Below are positions 17,260 through 25,354 of a stretch of DNA of 43,402 nucleotides, in pieces. Made by a program: the position numbers and the translations under genes. The DNA is taken from contig CALJVK010000002.1 in NCBI GenBank assembly GCA_937773465.1, forward strand, positions 1 through 43,402, written 5' to 3'. The notes below the pieces were generated by a model, which searched no databases, was not told the origin of the DNA, and worked only from the letters and a program-made list of their open reading frames with translations. The stretch is from an uncultured Flavobacteriaceae bacterium. GTDB lineage: Bacteria > Bacteroidota > Bacteroidia > Flavobacteriales > Flavobacteriaceae. Each line of letters starts with the position of its first letter. Position 1 is the stretch's first letter.

Positions 17260-17448
17260 ATGACTAATTATAGAAAATTTTCAGAATTTATTTATTTAAT
17301 AATATCTATTATATCGTTTTTAGAATACTTTTTCGGAAATAATCCTGATGCTAAAAGCAATATTTTTTTAATAATGGCTCTGTTTTCTTTTGGGATGTTT
17401 CTGTTTAGAAGACATTTCAGAATTAAATTTAAAAACAGGCATAAATAG
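17260..17448 (+). CDS. Small two-helix membrane protein, unknown function
   Basis: A 62-residue protein with two hydrophobic segments (FIYLIISIISFLEYFFG and IFLIMALFSFGMFLF) and a basic tail (RRHFRIKFKNRHK). It sits 7 bases after lptC and 5 bases before the CNNM gene, so it is probably translated as part of the operon. I recognise no family. The basic tail would lie in the cytoplasm by the positive-inside rule. Confidence 0.7.
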   Translation: MTNYRKFSEFIYLIISIISFLEYFFGNNPDAKSNIFLIMALFSFGMFLFRRHFRIKFKNRHK

Positions 17449-17453
17449 ATTTA

Positions 17454-18719
17454 ATGGATAATCAAGTTCTAGTTATTCTTATTTCAATAATTTTTTCAGG
17501 TTTTTTTTCAGGAATGGAAATAGCTTTTGTTTCTTTAAATAAAATTTTTTTAGAAATTGAAAAAAAACAAAAAGGTTTAGTTTCATTTTTTATAAAAAAA
17601 ATTACAAAAAACTCCTCAAAGTTTATAGCAACAATGTTGCTTGGTAATAATATAGCTTTAGTTATTTATGGAATATACTCAGGAAGGCTAATTATAAATA
17701 TTTTGTTTCCTGAACTTATTAATGAATCTTCAATTGATTTTAAATATATCTTTTATCAAACATTAATTTCTACTCTTGTTATTTTAATAACTGCAGAATT
17801 TTTACCTAAAGTTTTTTTTCAAATTTATGCAAATAGACTTTTTAAATTATTTTCTTTTCCAGCTTTTATTTTTTATTATTTATTCTCACCACTAACATTT
17901 GTTTTTACTTGGATTTCAGATAGTGTTTTAAAAAAATATTTTAAAACTAAGAAAGATGAATTAAGATTAGTTTTTAGTAAAGATGAATTAGGTGATTATA
18001 TAAATCAAGAGATAGGAAACGATAATGAACAACATTTAGATCCTGAAATTCAAATATTTCAAAATGCTTTAGAGTTTTCTAAGGTTAGGGCTCGAGAAAT
18101 TATGATTCCAAGAGCTGAAATTGTTTCGTTAGACAGGTATGTTAATCCATCTAGGCTTAAAGAAATTTTCATTAAAACAGGCCTTTCTAAAATACTAATT
18201 CATCAGGAAAATATTGACAACATTGTTGGTTACATAAGTGTTCAACATATGTTTAATGATTATAAAAATTTTAAATCTATAATTATTTCAATTGAATTTG
18301 TTCCTGAATCAATGTTTATTAATGATTTACTAACCCTTCTAACTAAAAAGAGAAAGAGTATTGCTGTTGTAGTTGATGAATATGGGGGAACTTCAGGAAT
18401 TATTACTATTGAAGATATTATTGAAGAATTAGTTGGTGAAATTGAAGATGAACATGATTCTCCAAAGTTTTTAGAAAAAAAGATAAATGATTCTCATTAT
18501 AAATTTTCTGCGAGATTAGAAATTGATTATTTAAATGAAAAATTCAAATTAAATCTTCCAATTAATGAGCAATATGAAACTTTAGGCGGATTTATTATAA
18601 GTTTAAATGAAAAAATTCCAGATAAAGGAGATGAGATTTTTCATAATAATCTAAAGTTTAAAATCATAGATGTATCAAGTTCCAAAATTGAATTAATTGA
18701 ATTAGTTATAGAAGATTAA
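17454..18719 (+). CDS. CNNM/CorC (HlyC) family transporter-associated protein with DUF21 and CBS domains
   Basis: A 421-residue protein with an N-terminal DUF21 membrane domain of about four helices (residues 1-165), a CBS pair ([14 protein letters not shown] near 221; [31 protein letters not shown] near 303-333) and a C-terminal CorC_HlyC domain. Family members act in Mg2+ export or as divalent-cation regulators; hemolysin is an old name. It lies between lptC and ppiD, the usual flavobacterial order. Substrate inferred only. Confidence 0.92.
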   Translation: MDNQVLVILISIIFSGFFSGMEIAFVSLNKIFLEIEKKQKGLVSFFIKKITKNSSKFIATMLLGNNIALVIYGIYSGRLIINILFPELINESSIDFKYIFYQTLISTLVILITAEFLPKVFFQIYANRLFKLFSFPAFIFYYLFSPLTFVFTWISDSVLKKYFKTKKDELRLVFSKDELGDYINQEIGNDNEQHLDPEIQIFQNALEFSKVRAREIMIPRAEIVSLDRYVNPSRLKEIFIKTGLSKILIHQENIDNIVGYISVQHMFNDYKNFKSIIISIEFVPESMFINDLLTLLTKKRKSIAVVVDEYGGTSGIITIEDIIEELVGEIEDEHDSPKFLEKKINDSHYKFSARLEIDYLNEKFKLNLPINEQYETLGGFIISLNEKIPDKGDEIFHNNLKFKIIDVSSSKIELIELVIED

Positions 18720-18736
18720 TTTATAAGAGTTTAACT

Positions 18737-18767
18737 TTTTTTTATTCCCGAGGAAATTGTATTTTCG
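18737..18767 (+). promoter_or_regulatory. Candidate ppiD promoter
   Basis: TATTTTCG (18760-18767) resembles the -7 box TAnnTTTG with one mismatch, and a T run containing TTTT lies 19 bases upstream where TTTG is expected. It falls in the 69-base gap before ppiD. Weak evidence. Confidence 0.35.
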
Positions 18768-18788
18768 TTTGCTACAAAAAAAAATATT

Positions 18789-20915
18789 ATGGCTATTCTA
18801 GGACAAATTCGATCTAAATCTATTTTTTTAATTATAGTTATAGGTTTAGCACTTTTTGCATTTGTAATTTCTGGTGTTTTCGATGGTAAAGGTTACCAAG
18901 CCCAACAACCCGTTGGTATTATTAATGGTGAAGATATTTTAATTGAAGATTTTAGAGGTCAAGTTGATTTCTTAGAAAGAAACTATAATCAAAAAGGCAT
19001 GGTTGCTGTAAATAATGTCTGGAACCAAAGATTAAGATCAGAAATTTTGAATCAACAATTTGAAATTACTGGAATACAATCTGGAAAAGATCATTTGCAA
19101 AATATTTTAAAAAATAATCCTACATTTAATTCTGATCAGCAATTTTTGAATGAAGCTGGAATTTTTGATATAGATAAGTTTAAAGCATTAATTATAGAGT
19201 TAAAGACAACTAATCCAGAAGCTTACGAAAACTGGAAAAATCAAGAGAAAATTTTCGAATCTCAATCTAACGAACAAATTTATTTTAATTTAATTACTTC
19301 TGGTGTTAATTATACTCAAAGTGATGGTAAATTCGAATATACTTTGCAAAATAGCAATGTAGATATAGAATATGTTCAAATCCCATACTCATCTGTTGAT
19401 GACTCTTTAGTTCCGTATTCTAAATCTGATTTAAAAAAGTATATTGACAATAATAAGGACCAATTTAAAGTTGAATCCTCTCGAGATATTGAGTATGTTG
19501 TTTTTGAAGAAAAACCATCATTAGACGATGAGAATGCAATTAAAAATAGATTAAGTAAATTTCTAAAGGAATCTAAAGTGTTTAATAATGTTTCAAAATT
19601 AGACGAAATTACCCCAAGCTTGACTACAGCTAAGAATATTAAAGAATTTATAAACGAATACTCTGAAACAAGTTTTGATTCTATTTATTTAACTAAAGGA
19701 TCTCTTCCGGCTGATCATGCAAACTTGTTGTTTAATTTAAACAATAATCAAACTTATGGTCCATATCTTGATGGAGATTATTTTAAAATATCTAGGATGC
19801 TAGATAAAAAAATTGGTGGATCTGTCAGGTCTAGTCATATACTAATTGCATACAAAGGAGCTCAAAATGCTAATCCAAATGTTACAAGATCTGAAAAAGA
19901 TGCAAAAAAAGAAGCTAATAGTATTTTAAGAAAAATAAGAAAATCACCTGAAAGCTTTACGGAATTAGCTTTTGAATTTTCAGATGGTCCTTCTAAATCT
20001 AGAGGTGGTGATTTGGGGTTTGTTCAAGACGGTAATATGGTTAAGCCATTTAACAATTTTATTTTCTCCAAAAGAGTAGGTTCAACAGGTGTTGTTGAAA
20101 CTGACTTTGGTTTTCATGTAATAAAAGTGGTTGCAAAAGACGATTTAGTTTTACTGGCTTCAATTACTGAAAAAAATGTTCCCTCTGACGAAACAAGTGA
20201 TCAAGTTTTTAATTCTGCTACAAAACTAGAAATGAATTTATCAAAAGAAGGTGACATAAATGCTTTAGCTGAAAATGAAAACTATACTGTCAAGAAAGTT
20301 AATGGTATTCAAATATTAGATAATGATTTTCCTGGTTTAAAAGATCAAAGAAGAATTGTTCAATGGTTGTTTAATGAGTCAACTAATATTTCTGATTTTA
20401 AAAGATTTGATTTACCTAAGGGAGGTTATTTAATTGCTCAAGTTATCGGAATGACCGAAGAAGGTGTTTCAAATGTTCAAGATGTTTCTTATAAAGTTCT
20501 TCCTATGGTCTTAAAATCAAAGAAAGCAGATTTGATTATTAATCAAAATGATAATTCTTTAAGCATTGATGAGATTGCTAAAATTAATGGTGTTGAAGTT
20601 AAAAAAGCATTGGCACTGAATCAAAAAAATGCTACTATCAGTGGGGCAGGACTTGAACCTCTTGTTATTGGAACTTCGTTTGGAACCCCATTAAATGAAA
20701 CTTCAAATTTTATTATTGGAGAAAATGGTGTTTATAAATTAAAAGTAGTCCAAAGAAAGGAGATAAATTCTAAAGACGATTCAATTGATCCAAACTTTAT
20801 TATATCATATAAAAACCAACTACTTAATTTAAATAGATCATCTGTTTTTGGAGGTGTTTATGAATCGCTAAAAAACAATACAGAGATAAAGGATAATAGA
20901 TCTGTTTATTATTAA
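18789..20915 (+). CDS. ppiD: PpiD-like periplasmic peptidyl-prolyl isomerase/chaperone
   Basis: A 708-residue protein anchored by an N-terminal membrane helix (IFLIIVIGLALFAFVISGVF), followed by a SurA_N-like chaperone region and a parvulin domain near residues 348-458 (SSHILIAYKG, FTELAFEFSDGPSKSRGGDL, GFVQDGNM, VETDFGFHVIKV). It helps outer membrane proteins fold after Sec export. Length and architecture are normal for flavobacterial PpiD. The stop codon overlaps that of the convergent DUF456 gene by 4 bases. Confidence 0.93.
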   Translation: MAILGQIRSKSIFLIIVIGLALFAFVISGVFDGKGYQAQQPVGIINGEDILIEDFRGQVDFLERNYNQKGMVAVNNVWNQRLRSEILNQQFEITGIQSGKDHLQNILKNNPTFNSDQQFLNEAGIFDIDKFKALIIELKTTNPEAYENWKNQEKIFESQSNEQIYFNLITSGVNYTQSDGKFEYTLQNSNVDIEYVQIPYSSVDDSLVPYSKSDLKKYIDNNKDQFKVESSRDIEYVVFEEKPSLDDENAIKNRLSKFLKESKVFNNVSKLDEITPSLTTAKNIKEFINEYSETSFDSIYLTKGSLPADHANLLFNLNNNQTYGPYLDGDYFKISRMLDKKIGGSVRSSHILIAYKGAQNANPNVTRSEKDAKKEANSILRKIRKSPESFTELAFEFSDGPSKSRGGDLGFVQDGNMVKPFNNFIFSKRVGSTGVVETDFGFHVIKVVAKDDLVLLASITEKNVPSDETSDQVFNSATKLEMNLSKEGDINALAENENYTVKKVNGIQILDNDFPGLKDQRRIVQWLFNESTNISDFKRFDLPKGGYLIAQVIGMTEEGVSNVQDVSYKVLPMVLKSKKADLIINQNDNSLSIDEIAKINGVEVKKALALNQKNATISGAGLEPLVIGTSFGTPLNETSNFIIGENGVYKLKVVQRKEINSKDDSIDPNFIISYKNQLLNLNRSSVFGGVYESLKNNTEIKDNRSVYY

Positions 20916-21403
20916 ACTAAAATCTCTGCATATACTTTGTAAAAGTATATGCCCAGGAAAACAGTTGAGATAATAAATTTTAATCCTGTACCAATTGCAA
21001 GGCCAATAAATGTTCCTAGAGCAGGTTTCAATGCCTTTTTGAAGTTTGTTTTTTCAATAAACTCCCCGGTAAACGCACCTAAAAATGCACCTAAAATTAG
21101 ACCAAATGGCCCTCCTATAAAAAGACCTATAAACAAACCTATACTTGCTCCGATTAACCCGTTCTTAGAACCTCCTAGTTTTTTTAATCCTATTATAGGT
21201 ATAAAAATATCTAATAAAAAAACAGTAAAAGAAATTAGAAATGTTATAATTAATAGCTTATTACTGAAAGGAATTAATGAAGTAAAGTGAATTACCAATA
21301 AACCTAACCAACTAGATAAAGGACCTGGTATTATTGGAGTGAAACTTCCAATTAATCCAGTTAAGCAAAGAATTAATCCTAATATCAACAGAAAAATATC
21401 CAT
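20912..21403 (-). CDS. DUF456 membrane protein
   Basis: A 163-residue integral membrane protein with about four or five hydrophobic segments. The conserved DUF456 pattern is clear: IGSFTPIIPGPLSSWLGLLV near the start, then a glycine-zipper stretch (GLFIGLFIGGPFGLILGAFL) and FLGAFTGEFIEK. Function of the family is unknown. It is divergent from the lipoprotein gene at 21466 across a 62-base AT-rich gap. Confidence 0.9.
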   Translation of the reverse strand: MDIFLLILGLILCLTGLIGSFTPIIPGPLSSWLGLLVIHFTSLIPFSNKLLIITFLISFTVFLLDIFIPIIGLKKLGGSKNGLIGASIGLFIGLFIGGPFGLILGAFLGAFTGEFIEKTNFKKALKPALGTFIGLAIGTGLKFIISTVFLGIYFYKVYAEILV

Positions 21404-21465
21404 ATTTTTTTATAATAGATTGTTTATTTAAAATTATACTTAATTTTAGAATAAATAAATCAAAC

Positions 21466-21927
21466 ATGAAATTAAAACAAGTTTTATTTTTATTGATTTT
21501 AATTATAGGATGTAGTTACAATCCAAAAAATTCTACTTTTATAACCCCTGAGGTAAAGTGGACAAACAATGATGAGTATCCTTCAATTGAAGATTGTGAT
21601 GAATATGATACTGAAACTGCAAGAAAAAATTGTTTTAATTCTAAAATTACTAGTCTGATTTATTCTAATATTGATTTAGGAGGTAATTTGGTTTCTAAAA
21701 AGCTCAATGATACCGTTTTACTTTCATTATTAATTGATGACCAGGGTAAGATTTCATTATTAAATATTGATAATTTAAAAGGTGTATTAATTGAAATACC
21801 TGACATTGAGTTAATTATAAGGAATTCACTAAAAAACATACCTTCTTTATATCCAGCTACTAAAACAAATTTTGGTATTCCAGTTAGCATTAAATTTAAA
21901 TTACCTTTAATATTAAAATCAAATTAA
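21466..21927 (+). CDS. Lipoprotein resembling a TonB C-terminal domain
   Basis: A 153-residue protein with lipoprotein signal MKLKQVLFLLILIIGC. The rest resembles the C-terminal domain of Bacteroidota TonB proteins: a Cys-containing start (PSIEDCDEYDTETARKNC), then LLIDDQGKISLLNI, and the ending GIPVSIKFKLPLIL, which matches the usual G-x-PV-x-V-x-F-x-LP strand. It lacks a TonB membrane anchor and Pro-rich linker, so it may be a lipid-anchored relative. It lies 8 bases before ruvC. Confidence 0.7.
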   Translation: MKLKQVLFLLILIIGCSYNPKNSTFITPEVKWTNNDEYPSIEDCDEYDTETARKNCFNSKITSLIYSNIDLGGNLVSKKLNDTVLLSLLIDDQGKISLLNIDNLKGVLIEIPDIELIIRNSLKNIPSLYPATKTNFGIPVSIKFKLPLILKSN

Positions 21928-21935
21928 TTTAAAAA

Positions 21936-22499
21936 TTGAACATTCATAAGGAACAAATAATTTTAGGTATTGATCCAGGGACAACAATTATGGGTTTTGG
22001 ATTGATTAAAGTTGTTGGTAATAAAATGAACTTATTATTATTAAACGAGCTAGTTTTAAATAAGTACGATGACCATTATTTAAGGCTAAAACATATTTTC
22101 GAAAGAACTATTGATCTAATTGAAAAGTATCATCCAGATGAGATTTCAATTGAAGCTCCTTTTTTTGGTAAAAACGTACAATCTATGCTTAAGTTGGGAA
22201 GAGCACAAGGAGTTGCAATGGCTGCAGGTTTATCTAAAGAAATCCCAATCACAGAATATTCTCCTAAAAAAATTAAGATGTCTATTACTGGAAGCGGAAA
22301 TGCATCTAAAGAACAAGTTGCTAAGATGCTTCAAAGTTTACTCCACATCAAAACATTACCAAAAAATTTAGACTCAACAGACGGCTTAGCTGCAGCTGTA
22401 TGCCACTTTTATAATCAAAATAATAAGTTAAGCTCTGAAAAAAATTATTCAGGTTGGGGTGCTTTTGTTAAGCAAAATGAAAAAAGAATTAAAAAATAG
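21936..22499 (+). CDS. ruvC: Holliday junction resolvase RuvC
   Basis: Endonuclease that cuts Holliday junctions made by RuvAB. The acidic catalytic set is present: D13 (GIDPGTT), E73 (SIEAPFF), D146 and D149 (LDSTDGLAAA). The start is a TTG at 21936, selected because it precedes the first beta strand at normal distance and no ATG is available. The 187 residues match the family. Confidence 0.95.
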   Translation: MNIHKEQIILGIDPGTTIMGFGLIKVVGNKMNLLLLNELVLNKYDDHYLRLKHIFERTIDLIEKYHPDEISIEAPFFGKNVQSMLKLGRAQGVAMAAGLSKEIPITEYSPKKIKMSITGSGNASKEQVAKMLQSLLHIKTLPKNLDSTDGLAAAVCHFYNQNNKLSSEKNYSGWGAFVKQNEKRIKK

Positions 22500-22541
22500 T
22501 TTGTACAATTAATCTATAAAATTTTAATAAAAATAATTTTT

Positions 22542-23670
22542 GTGTCCGGAATATACATTCATGTACCTTTTTGTAAACAGGCCTGTCATTATTGTAATTA
22601 TCATTTTTCAACCTCTTTAAAAAACAAGGAAAATGTAATTAGTTCAATGATAAAAGAAATTGAAATTAAATCTAAGGGATATAATGATTTAATTGAAACA
22701 ATTTATTTTGGAGGAGGAACCCCGTCTTTTTTTGATACAATTGAAATAAATAAAATAATCAATTCGATTTTTTCAAAATTTAAAATATCTTCAAATCCTG
22801 AAATAACTCTGGAGGCAAACCCTGATGATTTATCAAAGGTTAAACTTAAAGAATTATCAAATAGTTTTATAAATAGATTAAGTATAGGAGTTCAGTCATT
22901 TAATGACAAAGAACTTAAACTTATGAATAGGTCACATAATTCCAAGGAAGCAAAAAATTGTATTGATAGATGCTTTAAAATATTATGAGAATATTTCTAT
23001 TGATTTAATCTTTGGCATGCCAAATAGTAATTTAAAAACATGGGAATCAAATTTAAATTATGTAACGAGTTTGGACTTAAATCATATGTCTGCATATGCT
23101 TTAACTATAGAACCTAAAACGGCCCTTGAATCATTAGTAAAAAAAAATATTATTAAGCCATTGGATGAAGATTTGGTATTTGAACAACATGAATTTATGT
23201 GTGAAAAAATGTCAACACACGAATATATAAATTATGAATTATCAAGTTTTGCAAAAAAAGGGTATTTCTCAAAAAATAACTCGGCATACTGGTTGAGAAA
23301 AAAATATGTTGGAATTGGACCATCAGCTCATAGTTTCGATGGTACTTTTAGAAGCTGGAATGTTTCTAATAATGCATTATATGTCAAGGATATAACAAAT
23401 AATAAAATGTTTTCTGGGAAGGAAAAACTTTCTATAATTGATCAATATAATGAGTATGTTATGACTGGTTTAAGAACATATTGGGGTATTTCACTTACAT
23501 ATTTAGAGAATAATTTTGGATCGTCCTACAGGAATCATTTTGAAAAAAAAGTGATAAAATATGTAGATTCATCACTTGTGATAATTAAGGGCGATGTTTT
23601 TACTACAACAATAAAAGGTAAATTTATTGCGGATGGAATAGCATCTGAATTATTTCTAATTAATCATTAG
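22542..23670 (+). CDS. hemW: Radical SAM heme chaperone HemW (frameshifted)
   Basis: A coproporphyrinogen-III-oxidase-like radical SAM protein that inserts heme into respiratory enzymes. The start is GTG 22542. Cluster Cys 11, 15 and 18 (CKQACHYC) show the HemW spacing, and HVPF and FGGGTPS follow. The frame breaks near 22968: one extra base in GATAGATGC. Dropping it reads AKNCIDDALKYYENIS and continues IDLIFGMPN to the stop, giving about 375 residues. Later motifs (YFSKNNSAYWLRKKYVGIGP, MTGLRTYWGIS) are intact. Unlike the reductase at 3.7 kb the lesion is not in a homopolymer. Error and real mutation both remain possible. Confidence 0.88.
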
Positions 23671-25051
23671 ATAAATTTGTGAAATGGTGATAGAATTTAG
23701 AAATCGTTTCGATTCCTTGTAAAAAATTTGAAACTCCATAGTGTTCGTTTGGCGAATGAATTGCATCACTATCTAATCCAAATCCCATCAAAATAGTTTT
23801 ACTTTCCAATTCTTGTTCAAAAAGAGCTATAATTGGAATGCTTCCTCCATCTCTTGTAGCAATTGGTTTTTTATTAAATACATCTTCATAGGCTCTACTT
23901 GCTGCTTCAAAACCAATTGTATCAGTAGGAGCAACATATGGTTGTCCACCGTGATGTTCTGTTATATTAATATTCACTGTTTCAGGCGTAATATCCTTTA
24001 TATGTTTTGTAAAAAGTTCATTTATTCTTTTCCAATTTTGACCAGGAACTAATCTCATAGAAATTTTTGCAAAAGCCTTACTTGGTAAAACAGTTTTAGC
24101 ACCTTCTTCAGTGTATCCTCCCCATATACCATTAACATCTAATGCTGGTCTTATAGATTGTCTCTCTATTGTTGAAAAGCCAACTTCACCATGTTCTTTG
24201 TTAAGTCCTATTGAGTCTTTAAATTCATCAATATTAAAAGGAGTTAAATTCATTTCTTTTCTTTCGTTTTCTGAAACTTCAATTACGTTGTCATAAAAAC
24301 CAGGAATAGTAATTTTGTTGTTTGAATCGTGAAGAGAATTAATCATTTTGGATAAAACGTTTATTGGATTAGCTACAGTTCCACCATAATGTCCAGAGTG
24401 TAAATCTCTATTTGGACCAGTTAATTCAATTTCCATGTAAGATAACCCTCTTAATCCTGTTGTTATCGAAGGGATGGTTTTACTAATCATTCCGGTATCA
24501 GAAACTAATATAATATCATTGGAAAGTTTTTCTTTATTCTCTTTGACAAATAATTCAAGATTATCACTACCAACTTCTTCTTCTCCCTCTATCATAAATT
24601 TTACATTACAAGGCAACTCACCATTTTCTAACATGACTTCAAGTGCTTTAAGGTGCATAAACATTTGTCCTTTATCATCACATGCTCCTCTTGCGAAAAT
24701 TGCTCCTTCAGGATGAATTTTTGTTTTTTTTATGTAAGGATTGAAAGGATCTTGATCCCAAAGATTTATAGGGTCTACTGGCTGTACATCATAGTGGCCA
24801 TAAACTAGTATTGTAGGTAGGTTTTTGTTGATAATTTTTTCACCGTATACAATCGGATGTCCTTCAGTTTCACAAATTTCACAATTATCTAGATCTAGTT
24901 TAATAAAATGTTTTTTTAGTAATTCTGCAGCTGATCTAATATCAAGATCATGCTCAGGTTTTGCACTAACTGATGGAATTCTTAATAATTCAAACAATTC
25001 ATTAATAAATCGATTTTTGTTTTCTTCAATGTAATTTTTGAAATTTTTCAC
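23660..25051 (-). CDS. M20 family metallopeptidase (dipeptidase)
   Basis: A 463-residue cytoplasmic zinc peptidase. Metal and catalytic motifs are in order: VYGHYDVQPVD (His, Asp), ARGACDDKGQ (bridging Asp), MIEGEEEVGS (catalytic Glu and ligand Glu), LVSDTGM (Asp) and AIHSPNEHYGV (C-terminal His). The dimerisation lid domain lies between. This matches CNDP-like di- and tripeptidases of the M20 family; no signal peptide is seen. Its 3' end overlaps hemW by 11 bases, tail to tail. Confidence 0.93.
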   Translation of the reverse strand: MKNFKNYIEENKNRFINELFELLRIPSVSAKPEHDLDIRSAAELLKKHFIKLDLDNCEICETEGHPIVYGEKIINKNLPTILVYGHYDVQPVDPINLWDQDPFNPYIKKTKIHPEGAIFARGACDDKGQMFMHLKALEVMLENGELPCNVKFMIEGEEEVGSDNLELFVKENKEKLSNDIILVSDTGMISKTIPSITTGLRGLSYMEIELTGPNRDLHSGHYGGTVANPINVLSKMINSLHDSNNKITIPGFYDNVIEVSENERKEMNLTPFNIDEFKDSIGLNKEHGEVGFSTIERQSIRPALDVNGIWGGYTEEGAKTVLPSKAFAKISMRLVPGQNWKRINELFTKHIKDITPETVNINITEHHGGQPYVAPTDTIGFEAASRAYEDVFNKKPIATRDGGSIPIIALFEQELESKTILMGFGLDSDAIHSPNEHYGVSNFLQGIETISKFYHHFTNLSND

Positions 25052-25131
25052 TTTTAATGTTTTTGTAAATGTAATTAAATCTAGTTTTTTAACATAGTAA
25101 ATTTCATAGTGATATTTATTACAATCTTGCT

Positions 25132-25139
25132 TATATTTG
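25132..25139 (+). promoter_or_regulatory. -7 element of the tRNA-Leu promoter
   Basis: TATATTTG fits TAnnTTTG exactly and ends 9 bases before the tRNA 5' end. No TTTG is found at the expected 19-base spacing upstream. Confidence 0.5.
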
Positions 25140-25148
25140 CCTCCCTTG

Positions 25149-25229
25149 CGGGTGTGGTGAAATTGGTAGACACGCTAGACTTAGGATCTAGTGCTTAACG
25201 GCTTGGGGGTTCGAGTCCCTTCACCCGCA
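25149..25229 (+). tRNA. tRNA-Leu (TAG)
   Basis: An 81-nt tRNA with a long variable arm. Acceptor GCGGGTG/CACCCGC, anticodon stem CTAGA/TCTAG with loop CTTAGGA (anticodon TAG), T loop TTCGAGT, discriminator A. CCA is not encoded. Confidence 0.97.
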
Positions 25230-25233
25230 CTTT

Positions 25234-25264
25234 AAAAAAACCTTTACGTTGTAAGGGTTTTTTT
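25234..25264 (+). terminator. Rho-independent terminator after tRNA-Leu
   Basis: A 14-bp stem (AAAAAAACCTTTAC with GTAAGGGTTTTTTT, one G-U pair) closes a GTT loop and ends in a T run, five bases after the tRNA. Confidence 0.85.
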
Positions 25265-25354
25265 GTTTTATATAAACACTAATTTACTTAGTTTTAATAC
25301 TAAATTGATTAATAGCATGATTTTTGGAATAAACATAGTTATATTATAGACTCA

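Noticed and set aside
20949..21290. A 113-residue plus-strand reading frame opposite the DUF456 gene
   Set aside because: It is the complement of a membrane-protein gene with a strong family match and has no recognisable features of its own. The same applies to other long antisense frames, for example 7180-7482 and 34293-34574.
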